The notes below the pieces were generated by a model, which saw only the letters and a list, made by a program, of their open reading frames with translations, made no database searches and had not been told where the DNA came from. A stretch of DNA of 33,338 nucleotides from Geobacter sp. (GTDB lineage: Bacteria > Desulfobacterota > Desulfuromonadia > Geobacterales > Geobacteraceae), in the NCBI GenBank assembly GCA_003490025.1, contig DNJC01000021.1, positions 1-33,338 on the forward strand. Direction: 5' to 3'. A program made the translations under genes and the position numbers. Positions 7,739-15,650 of the stretch are shown here, one piece after another. Numbering within the stretch: position 1 is the first letter of the stretch; every line of letters begins with the position of its first letter.

Positions 7739-10282
7739 TCAGGCGTCACCTGCTCTTGTCATGGATTGCTCTATGGCAGCCAGGAACTGCTCCGAGGTGA
7801 ACGGTTTTGGGAGGTAGTTGACGCGGTCGCTATGCAGGCGGTGGTGGACCTTCTCGTCGAAGGTGTAGCCGGAGATGTACAGTACGGGCAACTCGGGGAA
7901 TTGCGGGATCAGGCGCTCGTATAGCTCGGGCCCGCTCATCTCCGGCATCATGACGTCGGTGACCAGCAGGTCCACCGTGCCGTTTTGGTCATGCAGTATC
8001 TGCTGCGCGATGGAAGGGGTTTCGGCAATCAGCACCCGGTAACCGGAGGATTGCAGCAGGTCGAGCGCCATTTCCCGAATGCTCTCGTTGTCGTCGACCA
8101 CGAGTATCGTCGCGCTCTTTGCCTTGCGCCGGTTTGCCGCGCCGCCGGATTTATCGATCCCGACGGCCTTCGCCTCGCCGGCGAAGCTCGGGAAGTAGAG
8201 CAGGAACGAGGTCCCTCTACCGACCTGGCTTACCACCTTGATGTAGCCGTTGTGCTGCTTCACTATGCCGTAGACGGTCGCCAGCCCGAGCCCCGTCCCC
8301 TGGCCCACCGGCTTCGTGGTGAAGAAGGGCTCGAAGACGTGGGCCAGGACCTCCTCGCTCATGCCGCAGCCGTTGTCGGTGAAGGAGAGGAGCACATGGG
8401 CGCCGCTCTTCATCCCCGGGTTCATCCTGACGTACTCGTCATCCAGAAAGACGTTCCCCGTTTCTATCGTGATGGCGCCTTTGCCCGATATGGCGTCCTG
8501 TGCGTTGACGGCGAAGTTGATCAGGATCTGCTCGATCTGCCCCCGGTCGCCGAAGACGAACGCTCCCATGGGGGTGGTGCTGGTCTTCATCTCGATGTTG
8601 GCCCGGATGGTCCTCTGCATCAGGTCGAGCAGCGACAGGATCACCTCGTTAAGGTCCAGCACCGTCATGTTGAGCAGCTGCTTGCGGCCGAAAGAGAGGA
8701 GCTTCTTGGTGAGTTCGGCGGCCTTGTGGGCGGACGAGATGATCCCCTCGATCTTCTTGGTCTTGGGATCCCCCTCGGGGAGACTCCGTTTCACGATGTC
8801 GGCATAGACGAAGATCGGGGTCAGCAGGTTGTTGAAGTCGTGGGCGAGGCCGCCGGCCAGCTGCCCGATCGCCTCTATCTTCTGCATCTGGCGCATCTGC
8901 TCTTCGAGACGGCTGCGGCTCTCCTCGCTCTTCACGCGCCCAATGGCGATGCTTGCCATGTGAGCCGCCGACTCTATCAGCGCAAGTTCCTCCTCGCCGG
9001 GACTGCGGCAGCTCCGGTAGTAGATGGCGAAGGTCCCGAGCAGATCGCCGTTCACGGAGAGGACCGGTTCGGACCAGCAGGCGCGCAGGCCGGCATCGCG
9101 TGCAGGCTGGAACCCCTTCCAGAACGGGTGGGTCTCTATGTCCTCCACGATGACCCGTTTTTTCAGGAAGGCGGCCGTGCCGCACGATCCCATCCCCTCC
9201 TTGATCCTCAGGCCGTTCACCGCACGATTGTACGCCTCCGGGAGGCTCGGCGCGGCGCCATGCATCAGCCTGGTACCCTCCTCGTTGGCAAGCAGGGCGG
9301 AACAGAGGGCCCCGGGGCTCTCCTGCTCGACAAAACGGACTATGTAGACCAGCAGGTCCTCGAGCCTCGAACCGGTCGCCATCTGCTCCAGTATCTTCAG
9401 CCTGGTCTTTTCCCGCCGCTCGACCTTCTTGCGTATCGAGATGTCCCTCACGATGCCGAGGATGGCGGGACCATCCTGGTATTCGATCGCCCTGCTGCTC
9501 ACCTCGATGGGGATGATCTCGCCGCTGCGGGTGACGTGCGCCGACTCGTACAGCGCCCGGCCGTCCTTCAGCACGGTGGCGACCCGCTCGGGAAGCCTCG
9601 GCTGCTGTTCCGGCGCGTTGATGTCCAGCAGTGAAAGGCCGAGGAACTCCTGGTGGCTGTACCCCATCCGGTCGCAAGCGGACTGGTTCGCCTCGAGGAT
9701 GCTGAGGTCCGGACCGTGGATGTAGATGGCGTCTCCGGCGCTGTCGAACAGCTGCCTGAACTTCGCCTCCGTCGCCTGCACGACTTTCTCCAGGATCTTG
9801 CGCCGCTTGTAGTTGAGATACAGGGCCTGCAGACCCGCCATCATGGTCAGGGAGACGACGGGCACCACCCAGAACGCGGTCTTGTTGACCGCGTAGAAGG
9901 AGACCGGGGCGTTGACCAGCAGCGTCCCCTCGGGAAGCCTGTCGTGGTCGATGTTGAACCTGCGCAGTACCGTCTCATCCGCCATCGGGCGGGAAAGATT
10001 GCCGGTGAAGGCAGGGATGCTTTCCGCCGGCTCGCCTTGGATCACCCGGATAGCCAGTTCGGCCACCTTTTGCCCCTGGACCTTCCCCTCCATCATCCGC
10101 CCGCCCACCTCGCCGAATCCGAGTTGGGCGGCGTCGTAGCCGTTGTTGTAGGAATTGAGGACGAGGATGCGCGGAACCGTGGGCGCAGCGTGCAGCTCAG
10201 GCGCGGCGACGACAACGAGGACTGCGAAGCAGAACAAGGTTAAAAGAGCACCTGCAAAATTACGATGAAGAAACCCCGACAT
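7739..10282 (-). CDS. Hybrid sensor histidine kinase with PAS, GAF and receiver domains
   Basis: Membrane-anchored signalling kinase of 847 residues. In order there is a signal or anchor segment at 8-33, a short exported region at 35-135, and a second membrane helix near 137-156. A PAS domain follows at about 172-285, then GAF at about 300-450. The dimerisation domain has H481 in GGLAHDFNNLLTP. The ATPase domain has FAVNAQDA, DNGCGM and GTGLGLA. A receiver at about 725-840 has DD near 730, phosphoacceptor D776 and K near 823. The exported region begins like an ABC-type substrate-binding sensor (PRILVLNSY) and within about ten residues reads as that family's C-terminal part (FGEVGGRMMEGKVQG), so roughly 200 residues seem missing. 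No output gene is adjacent; the partner must lie elsewhere. Confidence 0.9.
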   Translation of the reverse strand: MSGFLHRNFAGALLTLFCFAVLVVVAAPELHAAPTVPRILVLNSYNNGYDAAQLGFGEVGGRMMEGKVQGQKVAELAIRVIQGEPAESIPAFTGNLSRPMADETVLRRFNIDHDRLPEGTLLVNAPVSFYAVNKTAFWVVPVVSLTMMAGLQALYLNYKRRKILEKVVQATEAKFRQLFDSAGDAIYIHGPDLSILEANQSACDRMGYSHQEFLGLSLLDINAPEQQPRLPERVATVLKDGRALYESAHVTRSGEIIPIEVSSRAIEYQDGPAILGIVRDISIRKKVERREKTRLKILEQMATGSRLEDLLVYIVRFVEQESPGALCSALLANEEGTRLMHGAAPSLPEAYNRAVNGLRIKEGMGSCGTAAFLKKRVIVEDIETHPFWKGFQPARDAGLRACWSEPVLSVNGDLLGTFAIYYRSCRSPGEEELALIESAAHMASIAIGRVKSEESRSRLEEQMRQMQKIEAIGQLAGGLAHDFNNLLTPIFVYADIVKRSLPEGDPKTKKIEGIISSAHKAAELTKKLLSFGRKQLLNMTVLDLNEVILSLLDLMQRTIRANIEMKTSTTPMGAFVFGDRGQIEQILINFAVNAQDAISGKGAITIETGNVFLDDEYVRMNPGMKSGAHVLLSFTDNGCGMSEEVLAHVFEPFFTTKPVGQGTGLGLATVYGIVKQHNGYIKVVSQVGRGTSFLLYFPSFAGEAKAVGIDKSGGAANRRKAKSATILVVDDNESIREMALDLLQSSGYRVLIAETPSIAQQILHDQNGTVDLLVTDVMMPEMSGPELYERLIPQFPELPVLYISGYTFDEKVHHRLHSDRVNYLPKPFTSEQFLAAIEQSMTRAGDA

Positions 10283-10455
10283 TCAACCCTCTAATAAATA
10301 AAAACTTTCTTCATTGTCCGCCGGCTGTAACACCGTCACCGTCACGACATCCCCACGTAAGCTCAGGTATCGGCAAAATGGCGTTTTACTTTATCGTTAA
10401 ATGATTGGCAAGGGCTAAGGCTGCCGCGGAAGCGTCCTGACGGCGCAGAAACGGG

Positions 10456-10485
10456 AAAAGGGAGCCGTTGGGGCGGCTCCCTTTT
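10456..10485 (-). terminator. Rho-independent terminator
   Basis: AAAAGGGAGCCG, a six-base loop and CGGCTCCCTTTT form a perfect 12-bp stem flanked by A and T runs, so it can work in both directions. It lies 26 bases past the stop of the minus-strand Cys/His mini-protein gene and most likely ends that transcript. Confidence 0.85.
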
Positions 10486-10511
10486 CGTTGCTCCGGCCTT
10501 GAACGTCGTCT

Positions 10512-10691
10512 CTAGATGGGGCGGGGGCTGCAGAGATATCCTTCCTCGTCAGCCTTGGCATTGCACTTGTTGCAGACGAATTTAGCCTTGGCGGAATGCC
10601 TGTCGATCTCCTCGATCCTTCCCTCATGCTTCAACTGGCACATGTGAGCCTTGTGTTGCTCAGGCTTCGGGCAGCTTTCCTTTTCTTTCAT
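10512..10691 (-). CDS. Cys/His-rich mini-protein, 59 residues
   Basis: Small basic protein with metal-ligand spacing: C7-P-x-P-E-Q-H13-K-x-H16-x-C18 in the N-terminal half, then C40-N-K-C43 and a final L-C54-S-P-R. A paralogue at 13320-13511 keeps every one of these cysteines and histidines. This suggests a small zinc-binding or redox fold, but I recognise no named family. Evidence that it is a real gene is good: AAAGGAG lies seven bases before the ATG, a TGCTATGAT extended -10 sits upstream, and a strong terminator follows the stop. It is divergent from tdh. No signal peptide or membrane segment is visible. Function unknown. Confidence 0.8.
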   Translation of the reverse strand: MKEKESCPKPEQHKAHMCQLKHEGRIEEIDRHSAKAKFVCNKCNAKADEEGYLCSPRPI

Positions 10692-10727
10692 GATATTCTC
10701 CTTTCTGCGTCGCTCGACATACCCGAT

Positions 10728-10736
10728 ATCATAGCA
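10728..10736 (-). promoter_or_regulatory. Extended -10 promoter candidate for the 59-residue mini-protein
   Basis: On the minus strand TGCTATGAT gives a TATGAT -10 with an upstream TG dinucleotide, about 40 bases before the ATG at 10691. No good -35 is visible, as is usual for extended -10 promoters. Predicted by eye only. Confidence 0.4.
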
Positions 10737-10751
10737 GATCGCCTCCCACTA

Positions 10752-10779
10752 TTTACATGGCGTTTGCAGTTGGTAACAT
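10752..10779 (+). promoter_or_regulatory. Sigma-70-like promoter candidate for tdh
   Basis: TTTACA at 10752 and TAACAT at 10774, separated by 16 bases, match the -35 at five and the -10 at four of six positions. The tdh start follows 41 bases downstream of the -10. The divergent mini-protein promoter lies only about 20 bases away, so the two may be co-regulated. Confidence 0.4.
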
Positions 10780-10820
10780 TAATGACCTGATCCCCGCCAT
10801 CCATTAGAGGAGTGACCGTC

Positions 10821-11861
10821 ATGAAAACCATGCAGGCACTGGTGAAGAAATATCCCAAGCCGGGGCTGTGGCTGGACGAGGTGCCGGTACCCGATATCGG
10901 CATCAACGACGTCCTGATCAAGATCCACAAGACCGCCATCTGCGGCACCGACCTGCACATCTGGGACTGGAACCCCTGGGCGCAAAAGACGATACCGGTC
11001 CCGATGGTGATCGGGCACGAGTTCGTGGGGACGGTCGCGGCGATGGGAAGCAACGTCTGCGACCTGAACCTCGGGGACATCGTCTCGGGCGAGGGACACA
11101 TCGTCTGCGGCAGGTGCCGGAACTGCCTGGCGGGGAGGCGCCACCTCTGCAAGGACACCAACGGCGTCGGGGTGAACCGGGCCGGGGCCTTTGCCGAGTA
11201 CATCTGCATCCCGGTAACCAACGTCTGGCACGCCGACCCGAGCATCCCGATGGAGGTCTTGGGCATCTTCGACCCCTTCGGGAACGCGACCCACACCACC
11301 CTCGCCTTTCCGGTGCTGGGAGAGGACGTCCTCATCACCGGTGCGGGGCCGATAGGGATCATGGCCACCGCCATCGCCCGCCGCGCCGGCGCGCGCTACA
11401 TCGTCACGACCGACATGAACCAGTACCGCCTCGACCTGGCGAAGAAGATGGGAGCCACCGTCGCGCTCAACGTGAAGGAAGGGACGCTCGCCCAGGTGCG
11501 GCAGCAACTGGGGATGAAGGAGGGTTTCGACGTCGGGCTGGAGATGTCGGGAAACGGCGACGCCTTCAAGGAGATGCTGGACAACATGTGCCACGGCGGC
11601 AAGATCGCCATGCTCGGCATCCCCTCCGGCGACCTGGCCATCGACTGGAACAAGGTGATCTTCAACATGCTGACCATCAAGGGGATCTACGGCCGCGAGA
11701 TGTACGAGACCTGGTACCTGATGCAGTCGATGGTCAAGATCGGCCTGGACCTCGGCCCGGTGATAACGCACCGGATGCACTACACGGAGTTCGAGGAGGG
11801 GTTCCGGGTCATGGCCTCCGGCAACTCCGGGAAGGTGATCCTCAACTGGATCGAGGATTAG
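10821..11861 (+). CDS. tdh: L-threonine 3-dehydrogenase
   Basis: Zinc- and NAD-dependent medium-chain dehydrogenase that oxidises L-threonine to 2-amino-3-ketobutyrate, the substrate of Kbl encoded downstream. Catalytic zinc ligands fit C41 in TAICGTDLH and H66-E67 in IGHEFVG. The structural zinc loop has C96, C99, C102 and C110. ITGAGPIGIMA is the Rossmann nucleotide-binding loop. The 346 residues match the family (341 in E. coli). I chose the ATG at 10821 over the GTG at 10812: the AGAGGAG ribosome-binding site at 10806-10812 then has normal spacing, and the protein begins as homologues do. A 261-base gap with palindromic repeats separates it from kbl. Confidence 0.94.
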   Translation: MKTMQALVKKYPKPGLWLDEVPVPDIGINDVLIKIHKTAICGTDLHIWDWNPWAQKTIPVPMVIGHEFVGTVAAMGSNVCDLNLGDIVSGEGHIVCGRCRNCLAGRRHLCKDTNGVGVNRAGAFAEYICIPVTNVWHADPSIPMEVLGIFDPFGNATHTTLAFPVLGEDVLITGAGPIGIMATAIARRAGARYIVTTDMNQYRLDLAKKMGATVALNVKEGTLAQVRQQLGMKEGFDVGLEMSGNGDAFKEMLDNMCHGGKIAMLGIPSGDLAIDWNKVIFNMLTIKGIYGREMYETWYLMQSMVKIGLDLGPVITHRMHYTEFEEGFRVMASGNSGKVILNWIED

Positions 11862-11875
11862 GGGGGCCGCGCTCT

Positions 11876-12072
11876 TCTCCCTCCCCAGGAGGGGGAGGGT
11901 CGGGGAGGGGGAAACCCCTCGCCTGCTTAACCTTTACGCGCTGTCCACTAACTAAACCCTCTCCTTCCGGGAGAGGGTGCCCGAAGGGCGGGTGAGGGCA
12001 GTGCTACGAAGAATGAGAGTCGCAGAGGGCAGCGCCCTCACCCCGGCCCTCTCCCGGGGGGCGAGGGAGAGT
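11876..12072. repeat. GC-rich palindromic repeat cluster between tdh and kbl
   Basis: Three modules occupy most of this gap. The first (11876-11911) reads CTCCCTCC-AGGAGGGGGAGGGTCGGGGAGGGGG. The second (11954-12000) has CCCTCTCCTTCCGGGAGAGGG followed by GGGCGGGTGAGGGC. The third (12032-12071) is its inverted partner, GCCCTCACCCCGGCC-CTCTCCCGGGGGGCGAGGGAGAG. Related units occur at 15651-15690 and 29077-29129. The arrangement resembles REP/BIME elements. Being inside a likely operon, it may alter mRNA stability or partly terminate transcription between tdh and kbl. Confidence 0.7.
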
Positions 12073-12122
12073 TGACGCAAGCTGGCGCATGCCCAAGTTG
12101 ACCACAACAGGAGCAAAAAAAG

Positions 12123-13310
12123 ATGCCTGACAAATTCAGCTGGATCAAGGACGAACTGGACCTCCTGCAGCAGCAGGGGCTGAGAACCACCATCCGCACC
12201 ATCGGCTCGGCCTGCGGCCCCTGGATGGTGGTCGACGGCAAAAAGGTGCTGAACTTCTGCACCAACAACTACCTGGGGCTCGCCAACCACCCGAGGCTGA
12301 AGCAGGCGGCCCGGGCCGCCATCGAGGAGTGGGGGGTCGGCCCGGCGGCCGTGCGGAGCATAGCCGGGACGCTTGAGCTGCACCGCCGGCTAGAGGAGCG
12401 CCTGGCCCGGTTCAAGGGGGTGGAGGACGCCCTCTACGTCCAGTCCGGTTTCTGCGCCAACCAGGCGGCCATCCCCCCCATGGTCGGCAAAGGGGACGTC
12501 ATCTTCACCGACCGCCTGAACCACGCGAGCATCATCGACGGCTGCAGGCTCTCCTCAGCCAAGGTGGCGGTCTACGAGCACTGCGACCTGGCGGACTGCG
12601 AGCGGGTGATCCGGGAGAACCGGGGAGAGTACCGGCGCGCCCTCCTCATTACCGACGGCGTCTTCTCCATGGACGGAGACATCGCGCCTCTCGACCGGCT
12701 CTGCGACATCTGCGAGCGGCACGACATCATCACCATGGTGGACGACGCCCACGGCGAAGGGGTGCTCGGGGAGGGAGGGCGCGGCATCGTGGACCACTTC
12801 AACCTGAGCGGCAGGTTCGACCTGGAGATCGGCACGCTCTCCAAGGCGTTCGGCGTCATGGGCGGGGTCATCGCAGGGAGGAAGGTGGTGATCGACTGGA
12901 TCAGGCAGAAGGCGCGCCCATTCCTCTTCTCCAGCGCGGTCACGGCTGCGGACACCGCCGCCTGCCTGGCCGCCGTGGACCTCCTGGAGGAAAGCACCGA
13001 ACTGGTGCGAAAGCTCTGGGAGAACACGCGCTACTTCAAGGAGGGGATGCAGGGCGCCGGCTTCGACATCGGAGCGAGTGTCACCCCCATCACGCCGGTC
13101 ATGCTCGGGGACGCCTCGCTCGCCCAGCAGTTCTCGAAGAGCCTCTTCGACTCCGAGCCCGGCATCTTCGCCATGCCGATCGGGTTCCCGACGGTTCCCC
13201 AGGGGAAGGCGCGCATCAGGGTCATGATCAGCGCCGCGCACTCGCGGCAGGATCTCGACACCGGGCTGGAGGTGTTCGCCAGGGTCGGGAAGGAGTTCGG
13301 GGTTATTTGA
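12123..13310 (+). CDS. kbl: Glycine C-acetyltransferase (2-amino-3-ketobutyrate CoA ligase)
   Basis: PLP-dependent alpha-oxoamine synthase that splits 2-amino-3-ketobutyrate with CoA into glycine and acetyl-CoA, completing threonine breakdown begun by Tdh. The 395 residues carry FCTNNYLGLANHPRL near 40, the glycine-rich RSIAGT loop, FTDRLNHASIIDG, DDAHGEGVLGEGGRG and the PLP lysine in LSKAFGVMGG. The N-terminus (FSWIKDELDLLQQQGL) and the tdh neighbour favour Kbl over the related 8-amino-7-oxononanoate or 5-aminolevulinate synthases. An AGGAG ribosome-binding sequence lies ten bases before the ATG. It ends nine bases before the convergent mini-protein gene. Confidence 0.93.
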   Translation: MPDKFSWIKDELDLLQQQGLRTTIRTIGSACGPWMVVDGKKVLNFCTNNYLGLANHPRLKQAARAAIEEWGVGPAAVRSIAGTLELHRRLEERLARFKGVEDALYVQSGFCANQAAIPPMVGKGDVIFTDRLNHASIIDGCRLSSAKVAVYEHCDLADCERVIRENRGEYRRALLITDGVFSMDGDIAPLDRLCDICERHDIITMVDDAHGEGVLGEGGRGIVDHFNLSGRFDLEIGTLSKAFGVMGGVIAGRKVVIDWIRQKARPFLFSSAVTAADTAACLAAVDLLEESTELVRKLWENTRYFKEGMQGAGFDIGASVTPITPVMLGDASLAQQFSKSLFDSEPGIFAMPIGFPTVPQGKARIRVMISAAHSRQDLDTGLEVFARVGKEFGVI

Positions 13311-13319
13311 GGGGACGCT

Positions 13320-13511
13320 CTATTTCCCGGCTTTAAGCGCCCGCGGATTGCAGAGGGTCCGCGGGTCGTTAGCCTGAATCTTGCACTTGTTGCAGATAAC
13401 GATCGGTTTTTCCCGGTATCTCTCCAATTCCTCGTCTTTGCCGTCTTTCCTCAGCTTGCACAGGTGCACCTTGTGTCTTTCCGGGTTCTCGCACTTCTCC
13501 CTGTCGCCCAT
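13320..13511 (-). CDS. Cys/His-rich mini-protein, 63 residues (paralogue)
   Basis: Paralogue of the 59-residue protein at 10512-10691. It shares C7-x-x-P-E-x-H13-K-x-H16-x-C18-x-L, then C40-N-K-C43 and L-C54-N-P-R; linkers differ and are highly charged (RKDGKDEELERYREK). Retained cysteines and histidines with divergent linkers point to a structural metal site. GGGAGAAG lies seven bases before the ATG at 13511, which is preferred over the longer frame from 13556. It is convergent with kbl, so the two paralogues flank tdh-kbl and are both on the minus strand. No family recognised; function unknown. Confidence 0.75.
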   Translation of the reverse strand: MGDREKCENPERHKVHLCKLRKDGKDEELERYREKPIVICNKCKIQANDPRTLCNPRALKAGK

Positions 13512-13568
13512 CAACTTCTCCCGTCGTTGTTTTTCATTGCCTCGCGTTCCAGTCACTCACCCCCTGCA

Positions 13569-14387
13569 TCAGCCCAGACAAAGGGCAATGGTCACCACCA
13601 GCGGAAAAAGGTTCAGCGCCGCGAATACCGCCGGCTCGAACCGCCTGAACGAGGTTAACAGGATAGCGGTGAAGAAGGCAATGAAACAAAGGAGCGGGTT
13701 GAGGTCGACGATGCCGAAAGCGGGGAGCATGAGAGTCCCGGCCAGCATGGCGCCTATCCAGAGGCGGCATACCGGTGCGAGGCCGCACCCTTCTCCCGGG
13801 GGTTCGAAAACGGGGAATCCTGCGAGGCGATAATCGTCGGTAAATCTGCGCCGCAGCAGCCAGAAATGCGGCACCTGCCAGAGGTAAATGACCCCGGCCA
13901 GCAGGACCACGCGAAAATCGTACAGCGCTCCTCCCGCGACACTCCAGCCGATGAAGGGCGCTGCCGACCCGCACAGGGCGCCGAGCAGCAGGGCGAAGGG
14001 GGTGCGCCGCTTCAAAGGGGTGTAAACGCCGAGGTACCAGGCGACCGTTCCCGATCCCAGGACGACCGGCGCGACTCCTCCCGAGAAGGCCAGAACAGAG
14101 GCGCCGACGAGGAGCAGCGCCACACCGATGGCGACGGCGGTTGCGGGGGCAAGGTCCCCTCTGGGGAGCGGGCGGTTGCCGGTGCGCGACATCAGCGCGT
14201 CGAGGTCGCGCTCCAGCACCTGGTTCAGCGCGGACGCGGCGGCGGCCAGCAGCGAGACACCGAGCAAAACCGCGGCAGCGCTCTTCAGATCGGCCGGAGC
14301 CGGGAAGAGGAGGTAACCTCCGACCGCTGCCACTCCGTTCATCACCGCCAGCGGCAACCTGAACAATTTCAGCAGACCCATCGTCAT
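13569..14387 (-). CDS. ctaB: Protoheme IX farnesyltransferase (heme O synthase)
   Basis: Polytopic membrane prenyltransferase of the UbiA family that farnesylates heme B to heme O, the precursor of heme A for the oxidase encoded upstream. The first prenyl-diphosphate motif region is N-Q-V-L-E-R-D-L-D-A-L-M-S-R-T followed by NRPLPRG near residue 65. DYRLAGFPVFEPP marks the second aspartate region. Hydrophobic helices alternate throughout. At 272 residues it is somewhat shorter than typical CtaB/CyoE (about 290-300), mainly at the N-terminus. The start overlaps the coxB stop as ATGA; an in-frame ATG two codons later (14381) is also possible. It is the last gene of the oxidase operon. The heme A synthase gene ctaA is not in the window. 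Confidence 0.88.
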   Translation of the reverse strand: MTMGLLKLFRLPLAVMNGVAAVGGYLLFPAPADLKSAAAVLLGVSLLAAAASALNQVLERDLDALMSRTGNRPLPRGDLAPATAVAIGVALLLVGASVLAFSGGVAPVVLGSGTVAWYLGVYTPLKRRTPFALLLGALCGSAAPFIGWSVAGGALYDFRVVLLAGVIYLWQVPHFWLLRRRFTDDYRLAGFPVFEPPGEGCGLAPVCRLWIGAMLAGTLMLPAFGIVDLNPLLCFIAFFTAILLTSFRRFEPAVFAALNLFPLVVTIALCLG

Positions 14388-15289
14388 TTGAGGTGTTCCA
14401 GGTACTCCACCACCGCCTCCAGCTCAGCCCCCGGCATATCGGTCGTCGCCGGCATTATCGGCGGGAACCCCTCGACTATCGCCGCTCCCGGATCGACTAT
14501 CGACTCCTTGAGGTACGCCTCATCGACCGTCACCACTGCGGGCTGCCCTCCCCTGGTCACCTTGACCTGCGTGCCGAAGAGTCCCTTGAGCGTCGGCCCG
14601 ACCTTCGGTGATCCATCCAGCGAGTGGCACCCCAGGCAGCCGCGCTTCTCCAGGATGGCCCGCCCCGGGCTTTCCCCTCCCCCCTGGGCCTGGTTCAGCC
14701 AGGAGTAGAACTGCTCGGGGGGGAGAGCCTCCACGGTGGCGATCATCGCCGAGTGGCCGGTGCCGCAGTACTGGGAGCAGAAGACATCGTAGGAGCCGGG
14801 CTTTGTGGCGACAAACCAGACGTGGTTCTTCATCCCCGGCACCACGTCGCGCTTGATCTTGAAGGCGGGCATGTAGAAGCCGTGCACCACGTCCTTCGAT
14901 TCCAGGTTCACCTGCACCGGGGTCCCTACCGGGACGTACATCTTGCCGCTGTTCTTGCCGTTGCCGTAGATGAAATTCCAGGACCACATGCGCGCCACGG
15001 CCGTCACCTGCATGGCGTTTTTGGGGACATCCCTGAGCGTGAGGTAGCCGGACCAGCCGTAATAGAACATTCCCATCACCAAAATGGTCGGCAGGGCGGT
15101 CCACACCACTTCCAGCCAGACGTTCCCCGACACCTGCGAGGTCGGTTCCGGCGCGCGCGATCGGCGGTAGCGCACCACGAACCAGATCATGGCGATGGTG
15201 ATGCCGAGCAGCAGCACCAGGCACGAGGAAAAGAGGAAGGTGAAGATCGGGTCCACTGCCTGCGTCGTTGTGATCAGCTGATTTTTCAC
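14384..15289 (-). CDS. coxB: Cytochrome c oxidase subunit II with fused cytochrome c domain
   Basis: Electron-entry subunit of a caa3-type oxidase. Two N-terminal membrane helices (about 17-40 and 60-83) precede the exported cupredoxin domain. CuA ligands are visible: H136 in VVHGFYMP, then C171, C175, H179 and M182 in CSQYCGTGHSAM; a glutamine replaces the usual glutamate at 173, where only the backbone binds copper. A C-terminal domain has the heme c site C218-L-G-C221-H222 and a later IMP methionine, so the protein can take electrons from soluble cytochromes through its own heme. The start is a GTG at 15289 with AGAGGGG upstream. Subunit II being late in the operon is unlike the usual coxBA order. 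Confidence 0.93.
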   Translation of the reverse strand: MKNQLITTTQAVDPIFTFLFSSCLVLLLGITIAMIWFVVRYRRSRAPEPTSQVSGNVWLEVVWTALPTILVMGMFYYGWSGYLTLRDVPKNAMQVTAVARMWSWNFIYGNGKNSGKMYVPVGTPVQVNLESKDVVHGFYMPAFKIKRDVVPGMKNHVWFVATKPGSYDVFCSQYCGTGHSAMIATVEALPPEQFYSWLNQAQGGGESPGRAILEKRGCLGCHSLDGSPKVGPTLKGLFGTQVKVTRGGQPAVVTVDEAYLKESIVDPGAAIVEGFPPIMPATTDMPGAELEAVVEYLEHLK

Positions 15290-15299
15290 GATCGCCCCT

Positions 15300-15587
15300 C
15301 TAGCGGTAGAGTACGTCGAAGAATGTGAGCCCGATGAAGGCTGCCAGGGTGAACAGGGCGACGAACAGCAGGACGCGGAAGAGTCGCGGCTCGTACTTCA
15401 TGTGCATGAAGAAGGCGATGACCAGCCCCGACTTGATGCTGGCGATGGCGAGAGCCGCCCAGACCTTCCCCGCCCCGAACTCCACCCGGGTGATCATCAC
15501 CGTCGCCGCCGTCAACAGCAGCAGCACCATCCAGACCGTCGCCAGCTTCCCGTAGCTTAAAATGTGTTCCGCACCATCTTTAGTCAT
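15300..15587 (-). CDS. coxD: Cytochrome c oxidase subunit IV-like protein
   Basis: Small membrane protein of 95 residues with three predicted helices (about 16-35, 45-64 and 70-92). It fits the prokaryotic subunit IV family: a KVWAALAIASIKSGLVIAFFMHMKYEPRLFR-type segment with the characteristic FFMHMK stretch. It accompanies subunits I to III in caa3-type operons and probably helps assembly or stability. I use the ATG at 15587, which has GGAGAA about nine bases upstream, not the ATG at 15602, whose purine run abuts the codon. It ends ten bases before coxB. About 100 bases containing two repeat elements separate it from coxC. Confidence 0.85.
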   Translation of the reverse strand: MTKDGAEHILSYGKLATVWMVLLLLTAATVMITRVEFGAGKVWAALAIASIKSGLVIAFFMHMKYEPRLFRVLLFVALFTLAAFIGLTFFDVLYR

Positions 15588-15608
15588 ACCAAGTTTCTCC
15601 ATTCCCCT

Positions 15609-15635
15609 CGTAGGAGCGGCATTCCTGCCGCGATC
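15609..15635 (+). repeat. Dispersed GTAGGAGCGGCATTCCTG repeat
   Basis: GTAGGAGCGGCATTCCTG followed by CCGCGATC. The first 18 bases recur inverted at the left edge of the window. GCGGCA-TTCC-TGCCGC forms a six-pair hairpin. It lies in the coxC-coxD gap inside the oxidase operon. Confidence 0.65.
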
Positions 15636-15650
15636 ACCGCCCTCGCCCGG

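Noticed and set aside
10283..10455. Sigma-54 promoter candidate (TGGCAAGGGC) upstream of the hybrid kinase
   Set aside because: The GC element of the -12 half is missing at the needed spacing, and the orientation points away from the kinase gene.
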